The notes beneath the pieces are model-generated. The model saw only the letters and a program-made list of their open reading frames with translations, was not told the DNA's origin and did not search any database. DNA of 64,000 bases, taken from contig CM036756.1 in the NCBI GenBank assembly GCA_020796225.1, forward strand, positions 50,820,363 to 50,884,362, written 5' to 3'. Each line of letters begins with the position of its first letter. The stretch's first letter is position 1. A program made the position numbers and the translations under genes. This document shows positions 22,021 to 33,084 of this stretch, in pieces. The DNA comes from Arion vulgaris. Taxonomy: Eukaryota; Mollusca; Gastropoda; Stylommatophora; Arionidae.

Positions 22021-23878
22021 TAAAGCCCGCTGTCAGCAACGCCATACAGTTTTCTTGGACACTGGTATAAGTGGGCCACCTCTTTCTTCTCAGGTCTGCA
22101 TTCTGGAGGCAGTGCTGTAGGACATGCTCTGTCATCATACTCGCCAAGCCACAGGTCTTTAGTGCCTATCTTGAATCTAGTTCTGTTCTCATTCTGTTGC
22201 GACCCATCTGGATACGAAGTATGATGTGGTCTCTTCTTGAAAGTTGGTAATATTAATCATGCTTGTTGTGTTGTGTGTGTTCTTTCTCCCACTTTGCTGT
22301 GTAGTGCCCACTGGCGATGGTTTTTGCTTCTGACCAGGTTGTCATCTTGAGGCATCCCTGCTCCCTCTTCAGCCAGTCCCCTTGAGCTTGCAGTGTGAGG
22401 GTGTCCACTTGATTACTACACTCTCGGAATCATGAGACAACTTGGCTAAGATTGACAGGAGATACTTAATTCTGTGCTCCTTTCAGATTTCAGTGCTGAT
22501 ATAGCAGAAGATGCGTCTATCAAAAGCACTATTTTTCCATGTTTTTGTTTCATATGTTGTACTGCGATTTTTGCAGCCCTTATACATTGAAGGCATATAG
22601 CTCTGGGAGTCTGCATGACCAGGGAGGAGAGGTGCTGGCTGGTTGTATATGTCTTAGTTGAGCCAGTGCCAACATTGGGTCTGTGTGAGCAAGTTCTTTA
22701 GAGTTTGCATCCTATGGCCATTTCAAGTATTTCTATGGAGGTAGACTTATGGTTCCAGTGATGATCCGTGCAGCCAAACTTAACACTTGGCTTACCTTTA
22801 TGAAGTGTGTTTTGAAGATTATGACCCAGCCTGATATGACATACTCAAGTACTGGTCGAACTCTCCCTGTGTAAAGCCTTTTCAGAATTCTACCATCCGC
22901 ACCCCAGTTGATGCCTGCTAGTTTGTTCATGATCCCATTCTCTTCTTTACTATATTTCCAGCTTTGTCTATCTGTTTTCTACGTCCGCCTGCTGTTCATG
23001 GTGATTCCCAGATATGTTGAACATTCATCCATTGGGAGTAGGTGGTCATTGAACTTGAGTTTGAGCATTTGATTCTTCTTGAATATGCTGAAGACTGTCA
23101 AATTAGTTTAATTTTCATTTATAAAGGGCAGTACAGACCTGGTCTATTTACCTAGCTTTTTAATTAAAATTTGCATCCTTGTGGTGGCTACTGCTATTCA
23201 TTCATATCATGTCCACAGTGTCAAATCATCAGCGTAGATTGCACTATGCACTCCGTTGTGGATGTCTTCCATAATCATTTATAAAAAACTAGAAGTAGCG
23301 TGGAGACAGAACCCTCCTTGGGAACAACTTGTTCAATGATTGCCTTCCTGCTATGCTTTCCTTGGGGTCCTGTACTTTGGCTGTTCTATTTACCACATAG
23401 TGACATATCCAGAAATACAAGTGCCTTTTGATTCCGAGTTTGAGCAGTTTGATTGTGAGTCCCTCTCTCCAAAGCCTTCTCCATATCAACCCATACTGTT
23501 AGTGCATGTTTCTTTTCTTGAAATCCTGTCCTCGATGTCCTGAGCAATATAAGTTACTTGGTCTTACCTGTTGATCTATGTTGATGGAATCCGCTCTGCT
23601 GTGGTAGTATCAATTGTTTTTGCTCCAGGTGCCACATGAGTATTCTATTAAGAAGTCTTTTGCAACACACCTAAAGAGGCTAATTGGTCTTGGTTAGAAT
23701 CTGCCTTTTCCTTGTTTTAGATTGGTTACTGTGATATCTTCTTTCCATTCACAATGTATTTCCTCGACTTTCCAGCTAACATTCAAAACTTTTAGCAGCG
23801 TTTTCTTAGCTTTCGGACCTAGGTTGATGAGCATCTCATTTGTGATACCATCCTTTCCTGATGACTTATTAAGTTTAA

Positions 23879-24307
23879 CAAGATCCAGAAGGGCAGGTTT
23901 CGGTATGAGTGAATGTCGTCTATAGAAGTTTCTAACCTCCAGCGCTTACGTGGATATACTGTCCTGGGCATGCGGGTGTTTATGGTAATGAGAGAGCGTA
24001 CAGGCTTGAATCAACAGCATCGATTGTTGGGGAGTTGAAGATGGATAAGGGGATATTCTTCGGTCTCTTGCGACTGTCTGTTGGATGAGGACACTAAAAT
24101 CGATGTTGAATCGATCAAGCGATTTAGGCAGTTTGGAGTTACCCATTCAAGTCGAACTTGATGCCTGAGAGGCAGAGTGAGAGGTGTGTTTAATCAGCGA
24201 GCCACAGGAACCATCAGTATGCATACTCTTCGATATCTGTTGGGGAGACTGAGCACCTATGGGTCTGTCCGAAGTGCAATGACATCAGTTTAGTAACCAA
24301 TAACCAA
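23879..24307 (+). mobile_element. LINE-C 3' fragment with 13-bp duplication
   Basis: TTATTAAGTTTAA occurs at 23866-23878 and 24308-24320. The insert carries the RNase H end (PGHAGVYGNE-like sequence near 23970) and a 3' tail ending with ACCAATAACCAA. It is a 5'-truncated, target-primed insertion. The stretch at 24175-24225 is the uninterrupted version of the piggyBac site at 63153. Confidence 0.8.
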
Positions 24308-24558
24308 TTATTAAGTTTAAGACCATGAAGTGCCTCTTCAACTCACCTATAGTAAAATTGAATATAATACGATCTTCTGGTGCCGTAGGTAGTACTCGAG
24401 GATTGCCTCTCTTCCATTGCCATATTCAGTTTTTCATGAACTATGCTGACCTGGCTCACTCAGGCGTAGTTTTCAATAAAAATGTGTGCCGCTCTTTTAC
24501 CTTTTAATAATGTTTCATTGCTCTCTATCGATATTGGAGGACGGTTGATGTTTTCATT

Positions 24559-25394
24559 GGTTATTGGTTACTAAACTGACGTCATTGCACTCCAGGCAGA
24601 CCCATAAGTGTTCAGTTTCCTCCAACAGATATCAAATAGTATGCATACTGATGGTTCCTGTGGCTCGCTGATTAAACACACCTCTCACGCTGCCTCTCAG
24701 GCATCCAGTTCGACTTGAACAAAGGGTAATTCCAAACTGCCTAAATCGCTTGATCGATTCAACATCGATTTTAGTGTCCTCATCCAACAGACAGTCGCAA
24801 GAGACCGAAGAATATCCCCTTATCCATCTTCAACTCCCCAACAATCGATGCTGTTGATGCAAGCCTGTACGCTCTCTCATTACGGCAAACACCTGCATGC
24901 CCTGGACAGTATATCTACGTAAGCTGCTGGAGGTTTGAAACTTCTATGGATGACATCCACTCATACTGAAACCTGCCCTTCTGGATCTTGTGAAGCATCA
25001 ACTGAGAGTCAGATACAACAACTGCCCCAGTAAATAAAGTCCCAGAGATCCAATGGAGGGCAGCAGTAAGGCCTCAACCTCCATCCTCATACAAGAAATA
25101 GTTGTCCTGTATGTCCCACTTCGCTCTGCAACAACCCTACCATGTGCATTAGTCAAGAAACCCCAGCCAGACTTCTCACCACATTGAACCGACCAATCGG
25201 TATATACAACATCATTATCCCTTGCATTATCTTCTATCAGCTGCTTAACTACGAGATCAGCCTTCATGTTGTCCCAATCTCTACATTCTCTTCCAGGAGT
25301 AATGATAACGTTGAGATAGTTGGTCATGTTACCATATGTTGGGATCTATTCTTGCCCTTTTGGTAGGGTCGCAACCGTAGTCACCTGGCCAATT
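24559..25394 (-). mobile_element. LINE-C RNase H fragment
   Basis: The minus-strand frame 25327-24998 reads DNDVVYTDWSVQCGEKSGWG (first Asp retained), RTTISCMRMEVEA (Glu), then LYLTLS in place of the next Asp region after a frameshift. The 3' tail lies at 24559-24600. The flanks are similar LINE-A bases but not an exact duplication, so this may be a join between two LINE-A copies. Confidence 0.65.
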
Positions 25395-26434
25395 TATTGA
25401 TATTGGGGGGACGGTTGGTGTTTTCATCACTGAGGGTTTTCGCTAGTTTTCATATCTTGTTTCTGTCTCTGTCCATGTTGAAACGTCTTGTCTGTCCAGC
25501 TCTGCCTTACGGCTTGCTTACCTGCTCTCCTGTATTTAGCTGAGGCTGCCTTGAGTGATATGTTGCTGTCAATGCTCTGCTCAGTTTCTACTTTTTCTCT
25601 GAACTGACTCCCTTCATCTTACAATTTTGGAACTCTTCTGACCAGTAAGGTTTGTAGTCTCTTCTTGCACTTCTAGGAATTGATTCTCTTGCTGTCCTCA
25701 AAATGGATATGTTGAGTAGGTCTGTCCTGTTCCTTATCTTTTTTGGTGTGTCTTTATGGGGTCACAGTAGATGTTGCTGAGCTTTGCAAACTGTGCCCAG
25801 ACAGCTCTTTTGCAGATGTACTGGGGCATTGGTTTTTGGACTTAGGTGAAATATCTAAGTTTCAAGGAGACCTTGACAGGCTTGTGATCACTGTCTCCTA
25901 GCTGTTCCATAAATGTTCGATCCAAGTTGTGGGCTATGTTACCGGTGGCAAAGACGAGGTCTGATGGAATATATTTTTATATCTTCTTGAGTAGAAGGTT
26001 GGTGGGTCATCGAGTCCATTCATGAGCTGCAGGTTGATATCTGATTTCTATCTGCTTTCCCCCCCCCCACCCTTTCATTGGTGACTTGGTATCTCCACCT
26101 GAGTGACTGATAAAATCTTCCACTACTAGACAGTTTGTATTGGTCAATGTCATGGTTTCCAGCAAAAGGGCTCTGTCATTGAGACAATATATATTGTACA
26201 TTCGAATATGTTAGCTGTCTACAAAGATATCAATTCCTATGATTTCTGTTTTCCCATTTGTGCTGACTTCTATCTGTTTCTTGGTGTTTTTGTTGCTCAC
26301 GAGTATGAGGACCACCCTCCCCCTTTCCTCCGTGGCCTTCTCTGTCTTATCTGTATGACTTATATCCTCGGACAGAGAATCCGTGTGGAGGGTGAGGTGT
26401 TTTGAGGAGTGTTTCTTGAATACATGCAACATCT

Positions 26435-27729
26435 TCTTCTTCTTCTTCTGCTAACATTCTTCACGGCCAATTTGATCATTCTTATTGTGATGTATAATTG
26501 GTCCACTGGCAGAACGGAGTGATCTCGCGGACGATTGTCGCCCATGGTGACTAGGCCCGCCCGTCCGTTTCTGCCAGCTTTTGATTTACTAGGTGAACTT
26601 TCCTAGAAGCGATCCTTCGGATCTACGCCTTTTCGATCAACTTTGCCGTATATTTGGGCTTTGTGATCTACGCCAAGACAGTGAGTTACGCTGCTTTACC
26701 CGTTCTGACTGAGAAATATTCTCGGGCTTGTCAGCTTGTCCTCGGACAGCGTCTTACTCGTATAAAACACCGTGTAAAGTATCGGCCTTCGCCAATGTTC
26801 AGGACCCGGGCTTCCTGTTTGATCCGCATTGTCGGCCTTGCTTTACCGTACATTTTGAGTTTGATCCGGGGAAGGAACATTCTCTGCCTTTTCTAGACGC
26901 GTATCGTGCGTGGCAATTTGCAATTTACCTCAAAGCACTGGCATGGGACCGAGTACAAACAATGTAGAGGGTCGTTTCAGTGGGCACTATAAGCGTAACT
27001 GAGGATTTTGCGCGCGCCGCCATCACCCGCCCCAGTTATTCCGGGATGTTAGTTACGACTGCAATCGAACCTTGCCCAGTTGCCCCAAGGCTGGCAGTTC
27101 CTTTAGGCATCACCGACCTCAGTTCTTCCGGGGATGAAAATTTTAATCGCAAAGTACCATGCACGGTTTTCCCAGGGCGGGTAGTTTCGTTATGCACTAA
27201 ACGCAACTTGTTCTTTTGCGCTCGCAAACCTTGCCCAGTACATGTATCTGCACCAGGCTACCAATGCGGGGTCAGCTGCAATCTTCTCTCGCACCAACAC
27301 GAGGGTAGACTTTCATTCGTTACGGTCCTGTCTTATTTATTCTTGCCGACGGGCTGGCAATGTTTGCCCCTCCTCAGGGCTTCGAGCTTCGCCCTACGTG
27401 GGCATACGTTTGGTCACTGGATGCACCTCTCATCCATGTCTGAGTCGTTTCGTTGCTGTTTCTTTGCGTTCAGGGACTTGGGCAATATCTTGTTGGACAT
27501 CGGTCAGGAGAATTGTGCATTTTATTTGTATGTATCTTTATCGTCTTTCCGTAATTGCACTGCTACCACTACCAGTAGTTTCCTCTCCCGATCCCTGCCC
27601 CTCTTAGCCAGACCAGAACCAGAGTCTGTTTCCAGGGTCACCGCGTGGAGGTTAGGGGCAGGGTCTTGGTCTAACGCCCTCGCTAACCCTGGCTCATGTT
27701 ACCACCATGACCTCATGAGCCTTTGACCC
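26435..27729 (-). mobile_element. GC-rich retroposon with (GAA)n tail and 12-bp duplication
   Basis: CATGCAACATCT at 26423-26434 and 27730-27741 flanks 1295 bp. On the minus strand it ends in a GAAGAAGAAGAAGA tail, as expected for target-primed insertion. It has no RT. Its 5' half holds the 100-bp subrepeats shared with 20.94-21.45 kb, and its 3' half matches 36.54-37.07 kb. Several overlapping frames are open because of the GC content. I recognise no protein. Confidence 0.7.
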
Positions 27730-28139
27730 CATGCAACATCTATTTTTCAATGATGATCCTCATTGCTATGGTCTGTTTTCTGATGTAAATGTTCTCGGTG
27801 TTCCAGTGGATTATGTTGAGTCTCCCGAGTCTGGTGGGGTTTGATCTGCAAGATTTTCCTGCCGCTCATTTACACTAGCACCAGTGAGAGCGTGATCACC
27901 AGCAGTTATTTTTGGCCACCCTCGTGATGGTTGGTCCAATATTCTTTCTCTGTGGTTAAGTCTCGGGGGCAGAGCAGCAACCATAGAATCTGTTATCCCA
28001 TTCCTCATTTTGAGGGGTCATTGCACCATGTTATGCGTCTTACGGCCTGGTGCATCTGGTTCTGCAATCATTTGTTTCGGGTTAGCATTCCCTAGTTGTT
28101 GATTGCTACGCAACCGTCCTGCAAGGAAGCAGATTCTAC

Positions 28140-28640
28140 CCATCTGCATCACATCCCGAATGGAAAAAAGCATAAAAACACAATAATCCTGTATTAACTA
28201 TAGAATATCTGCATTCCATGCGACTATTTTTAAACCACAGTACAGAATCAGAAGAGAATTTCTTAATTTTACAGGCACCGTCACTAGACACAATAGTCAG
28301 CCGCCGTTTTGAAAACCAGAAGGCATGTGTAATATTTAAGAATGTTTTATGATCCAATCTGGAGTGGTCATTTTGAGTAAATTCTGAAAACTTATTGTAA
28401 AATCTTCTTTTATGCTTCCAAAAGCTTGCTGTAAACAGGAATATCGTCATCAGCTGTTTCCACTGAAGAAAGATTTGAAAACTGATAAAATTGTCAAATG
28501 TTAATACAACGCAAGTTTTGACACGAACGCAGAAATAATTCCTTTTGATTTGTTCAAATTAGAATCAATCCCTTACAGTTGAAAGTTCATTTCATTAAAT
28601 TTGTTGTATAAATCTGTCAGGTAAGCAATATTGCTATAAC
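28140..28640 (-). pseudogene. hAT transposase, middle part
   Basis: The minus-strand frame 28450-28136 reads KRRFYNKFSEFTQNDHSRLD and KIKKFSSDSVLWFKNSRMEC, parallel to 11.7-12.0 kb. It ends at TAAC (28637-28640), where the LTR element begins; the rest resumes at 35267. Confidence 0.65.
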
Positions 28641-29193
28641 TGTAGTGGATAGCCAGCCCCCAGGGTGGCAGCTGAGGAAGATAAGTAGCTTTAGTTTATA
28701 GTATAGTTGGTAGGATATTTAATAGCAGAGACTTAGTGTTTGCACTCTCTAAACAGATGGCAAACACTAATATGAGACATTTGACGTAATAAAAGCAAAA
28801 CGACATAGTGTTGGCTAGTGACAGATAGTAACAGTAAGTTAGTAAACAAGCAAGGACGAACCAAGATGTTTGAACGAAGTGGACATGTTTTGATCTTTGT
28901 TCAGAAAATAATACTATGTCATCAATAAACACATGGAAATAAGAGATGCATCGTAATCGTCATTTATATTGTGTCGTCATATACATGTCAATTGGTAAGG
29001 AAATATATTATAATAGGAAATATAACAATGAAACAGGAGAATATAGGAACCAAAGGGAATGCAAGGACCTACATCAATAAGGAAGCTACTATGACTATAA
29101 AAATAAGTAAACTAATCAATCATAAACAACAGCCATCATTATAACAAACAAGCGTTCTCTAATGGGCAGGTGTGGAAAGACCCCACTATTACA
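28641..29193 (+). repeat. 5' LTR
   Basis: 553 bp, begins TGTAGTGG and ends CTATTACA. Contains AATAAA at 28924-28929 and TATAAAA at 29096-29102; that order is unusual for an LTR, so neither is assigned as functional. It differs from the 3' LTR at about five bases plus small gaps. Confidence 0.85.
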
Positions 29194-30420
29194 ATGGTGT
29201 CCAGATTTCAAAACAAGATCTGCCCTGTCAAATAGCGTGTACCAGAACGTGAGTTACTTACTCTTTTATTTTAAATCAAGTATGTCTTTCCAACTGAGAA
29301 CTGTTATGGAGTTTTACATCGCCTGTACTCTCATTATATTGTGGCGTCATAATGCCACTCCTGTTCATTGTCTTTCCGGCTGTGAAGGCTAGTCGGCGTG
29401 ATTAACAACCATTCAGGATTTACTATCAATTATTGTTAGTAATAGGGCATTACTTTTGTCCTGTTCTTTGCCCTTCTCTACGTGAAGGTGCAGGGATGTG
29501 CTCATTCAACGATCAAGAACTCATGTTTATTCTGGTTTCTTCTTCGAAGACCTTGAACCAATATTACCTGTTCTACATGTTGTGGATCCATCATCTTTTG
29601 ATCTGCTGTTTTCTAATCACTTCCCTTACGACGGTTGGAAGATAAATTGTTTTATATTTGACGTTTACATATATACCGCCAAACCTCGCTGAAAAGATTG
29701 ATCCTTCAAGGATGCTTTAGTTATATTTGATTTTTCATATATGCTACCTTAACACTCTGGGGCATCTGGAATCTACATATGGACATTGCCTTTTGCATTG
29801 TGCATGGTTTCTAATGGACTTTACATACTTATTACTATGCCTAGTTGACACAGATGGAGATTGCACTTTTGAGGATGAATGATTTTTGATTGACTTTACA
29901 TATATCTTGCTACGACTGGCTATTCAATGGGAATTTTGCTGTTTGGAGTAAGGGAAATTTTTCTAATGAACTATGCACACACGCTACTGCAACTGGATGA
30001 TGACAGTAGGAATTTGCACCTTGGTGGATTCTTTATAATTTACTACGTATCAAATTTTATCTGCCTGGCTGTAGGAGCGGTTGAACATTGCACATTGACA
30101 ATCGAACATTGAACAATGAACATTGAGTTCTATGTGTAGATTCTGATTTCTGGGTACTGCTACATGCATTGTAAGTATGAGTTTCTAGTTCTTTCTGTGC
30201 TATTAATTGCTATATGTGCTAATGTGTGCTTTTGATTCTTCTTACAGTTGATACCTCCGGTTGCGGCATATTGTGTATTATTCTGTTTCAGAATTCAACC
30301 GTTTTTATTTTAGACTATATATATATATATATATCGGTAGAGATTGTATTTCTTGCTCGATGAATTGTTGTTATATATATATATATATAATTTTTGCTAG
30401 CATTTTTATAGTGATAAGTA
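29194..30420 (+). other. LTR element leader region
   Basis: Non-coding leader between the 5' LTR and the gag frame. A candidate primer-binding site begins two bases after the LTR. Loosely repeated ACTTTACATA-type phrases occur at 29.66-29.90 kb, with short (TA)n tracts near 30318-30335 and 30374-30390. Confidence 0.5.
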
Positions 30421-31245
30421 ATGGCTCATAGGAACACGAGAGGTGGTAAAATGAGTGAGGATGCTATGTTGGAGGTTGCACCTCAGGAGCCGTTACGCCC
30501 TACTGCTGCCCTGTCTGAACCTCAGGTTCAGATTAGGAGTGCTTACCCAGAGGTCTCGGCATTGCCTTCAGCCCCGTGGAATTTTCCACAACCCCCTGTT
30601 CGGCCAATGCGCATATTTGGAACGTGCGACGGCCCTTCGGTCGAAAAGTTCGCCAGGGACATGAGAAGGTACTGGCGGCTTTATGGACTTGAGGGCCAGG
30701 GCAGGATCGACGCTTTGTTTGATCATGTGTCCGACGCTGTTCGCAAAGAACTTGAAATACAGATGATGATGACTACGGACCCGGAAATCTTATTAACCGG
30801 TCTCCTGAGGGTGTTTGGGGACAATAGATCGGCCCAGACTCTCCTGTCTGTTTTCTTTGGTTCTTTCCAGCGGCGGGAGTCATGCCTTGACTACTCCCAT
30901 CGTCTGGCGGGGCTTTACACGACAGTCACAGCGGCTCAGACTAGGGAAGGTTCAATCCCCCTAGATAAGAAACAATCTTGGGATCGCTTTTGTCGCGTCC
31001 CTGGACAACAGGTTTTGTTCCGGCATGTTGATGGACAAAGTAGCGGGTGCCCCAACCACCACATTCCTGCATTGCCGCGACGCTGCCTTGCGGTGGGAAT
31101 CAAATCCCATCCCCGGGGCGGAGGCCGAGATGGGCCAGCGGTGCGACATCTTCACCGCCATTTGGATGATCTGGAGTCTGGGGTGACAGATCGTCATTCT
31201 GGGCCGCGATGCCGATTCCCTGCGGATCCCCCTCACTACGCCTAG
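30421..31245 (+). pseudogene. Gag-like protein of the LTR element, frameshifted
   Basis: A 274-codon frame. Residues 60-190 look like a retrotransposon Gag capsid: VEKFARDMRRYWRLYGLEGQ, ALFDHVSDAVRKELE, TGLLRVFGDNRSAQTLLSVF and RRESCLDYSHRLAGLY. Around 30975 the capsid-like reading moves to another frame (FVASLDN, then FLHCRDAALRWE), so the last third of this frame is not genuine. No zinc knuckle seen. Gag forms the particle that packages element RNA. Confidence 0.65.
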
Positions 31246-31563
31246 TTCGGGCGGAAAGATTCTTGTCGGGATCGACCACGGGGTTACGTGGGGTGTGATA
31301 TGAGAGCTGATTTGGGTGAAAATTTTTAATGTTCTTCTCCTCAGCAAAAACAAGGGGTGGCGCGACGACCAGGGGTGCCCGGGAGGTGGAACATGACATC
31401 CAGAACCCTTATACCTTTGATTTCATTGATTATGCGTTGGGTACAGAGCAATTTTTCGTGAAAAAATTTAGAGAGCAAATGCCAAGGACAACCGAGTCAC
31501 ACGGGTGAATCTGTCTATCGTGACACGTGTGAGCAGCCAAATTTTCTTCGTATCAGTCCCTGA

Positions 31564-33084
31564 ATGACAGAAATTGGGCGCCACGATAATCTGGGTTGTG
31601 ATGTGTTGGCCCATCGTGAGTTCAATGAGGTACAAAATTCCCAACAAAGCTTAGATAACTTATGCCATGAAAGGCAGAGCACAGATGAGATAGTGTCAAT
31701 CGTTGATGGCTCTGAAATCATACCTAATTTCTTAATCGATTTTCCCTTTGTGGCTGTAGACTATTCTCGGGGAGGGCAAGATGTCGTGTCTGTTGTCCAT
31801 GGGTCAGCAGCGGAGTCAGATATCTTGCAATATTCTCCCGGGGTCCGGGAGGACATTTCACAGGAAGAGTACACATCTGTTTCCGTCGTTGAGGGGTTAG
31901 GTGAGCCAAATTTCTTACTAGATTCTCCCTGTGTGGCTGAAGAAAATTTTCGGGACCTGCAGAACCGGAACCATCAGTCATTAGTTTGTGAGACAAGTGA
32001 AAGTCAGGAAGTCGGACAGGAAGTTCCCTGTCTACCAGTGATTGCAGACCCTGATAACGTTGATTCTGCCATGAAGCAAGTAGCTGTTGGTTGCTCGGAG
32101 GTAGTACAAACGGTGGAACAAAATAGTGAATCGCCCTTTGTAAAGTCCCTTTGTATTGATGAGCAGCATTTACAACATTTCCATCCTGTGCATTTCAAAC
32201 AATCAAAAGGGAGGTATGCTGGAAGTCAGATACTCCAACCTCATGGAACATGGATAGTAGGGTCGAGGAAGATGCCGCCGACTTGTTCTTTTTTTTCAGA
32301 ATCAGTGGTTAAGAAATCAAATACTGCTAAAGTACATGGGAAACGGCGTGGAAGAAAAAAAACTATCCAGGTTAATTCAAAGAAATTTAAGAGAGCGTTA
32401 GTGGGTTCAAATAGTAAGGGGTGTTTGTTGAAACGAAAGGGTGTTGACCGTGGCAGTCAATCTGTAATGACGAGGAGAAAAGAAAGGTGGTCCAAGTCCA
32501 TCATTAGAGGGGACACAGAAGAGAAGTTGAATCGGAAGCAAATTTCGCCTGTACAAATGCCGAATGATTTATTGGTGTGTCGATCCAGCGACACATTGGC
32601 AACAACACATGCACTTGAGGTCACTCAGATTCAGCACAACCAGGAGGAAGTTAATGATTCGGAATCCAGTAGGTGTGCCTGTGAGCATGCAAATAGTGAT
32701 TGTCTTCCAGTGGACAATGGCAAGGAGCGTGGTGAAAATAAACGCAAATCAATACGTATCAGTTTCAGAGTGTATGGAACTCTGAATGCGGATTATGAGA
32801 AAAATACTAATTGCGACGCACAATACAATTTTCAACTCTGGACGCATACAGAGCCAGCGCAATTTGATTCTCATGTGCAAAAGGGAGCGCAATTTGAACG
32901 GAAGTTTCTTGATAACATAAACAATGCGTCGTTTCATGGGAAGAGTTTCACCGATTCCATCGCCAGGTCTGTAAAATGGAATACTATAGTTGTGATTGCG
33001 TTCTTTATGCTATTTTTTAGTGCTGGTGCCCTGTGTTCTCATCAGCATGGGTTGCGAGGATTGATTCTTTCGATTTGTCGGTGA
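31564..33084 (+). CDS. 506-residue ORF of unknown function in the LTR element
   Basis: Intact from ATG to TGA. Three degenerate units of about 32 residues lie at 41-133 (variants of VSIVDGS and PNFLIDFP). A strongly basic stretch at 250-325 (KRRGRKK, KKFKRA, TRRKERW) could bind nucleic acid or act as a nuclear signal. One hydrophobic segment at 472-490 near the C-terminus could anchor it in a membrane. There is no N-terminal signal peptide. A TGA lies directly before the ATG, and the upstream in-frame stretch contains another repeat-like piece (EQPNFLRISP), so the ORF may once have been longer. I do not recognise the family; env-like is possible but unsupported. Confidence 0.6.
   Translation: MTEIGRHDNLGCDVLAHREFNEVQNSQQSLDNLCHERQSTDEIVSIVDGSEIIPNFLIDFPFVAVDYSRGGQDVVSVVHGSAAESDILQYSPGVREDISQEEYTSVSVVEGLGEPNFLLDSPCVAEENFRDLQNRNHQSLVCETSESQEVGQEVPCLPVIADPDNVDSAMKQVAVGCSEVVQTVEQNSESPFVKSLCIDEQHLQHFHPVHFKQSKGRYAGSQILQPHGTWIVGSRKMPPTCSFFSESVVKKSNTAKVHGKRRGRKKTIQVNSKKFKRALVGSNSKGCLLKRKGVDRGSQSVMTRRKERWSKSIIRGDTEEKLNRKQISPVQMPNDLLVCRSSDTLATTHALEVTQIQHNQEEVNDSESSRCACEHANSDCLPVDNGKERGENKRKSIRISFRVYGTLNADYEKNTNCDAQYNFQLWTHTEPAQFDSHVQKGAQFERKFLDNINNASFHGKSFTDSIARSVKWNTIVVIAFFMLFFSAGALCSHQHGLRGLILSICR

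Larger units (their letters stand above)
22025..28140 (-). mobile_element. LINE-A, most complete copy, with three inserts
   Basis: On the minus strand: 5' leader and endonuclease start (28140-27742), endonuclease (26434-25395; DRALLLETMTLTNTN at 26155 and a DFISH remnant of GDFNSH), linker and RT (24560 to about 23100), thumb (INWGADGRILKRLYTGRVRP at 22733-22930), an RNase H-like segment and a Cys/His tail (to about 22030). It is interrupted by a GC-rich retroposon (26435-27729), LINE-C pieces (24559-25394, 23879-24307) and many stops. The exact ends within the hAT are uncertain by some tens of bases. Confidence 0.7.

Noticed and set aside
24559..25394. Treating this LINE-C piece as a clean insertion with a 30-bp duplication
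   Set aside because: The similar LINE-A bases on each side differ at about four of 30 positions while other duplications here are exact or nearly so. A join of two LINE-A copies is equally likely.
26980..27726. 248-codon plus-strand ORF
   Set aside because: It is antisense to the GC-rich retroposon, runs through its subrepeats and has no domain. Open frames here follow from high GC.
31564..33084. Calling the 506-codon ORF an envelope protein
   Set aside because: It has no signal peptide, no furin-like site in context and no cysteine pattern. One C-terminal hydrophobic segment is not enough.
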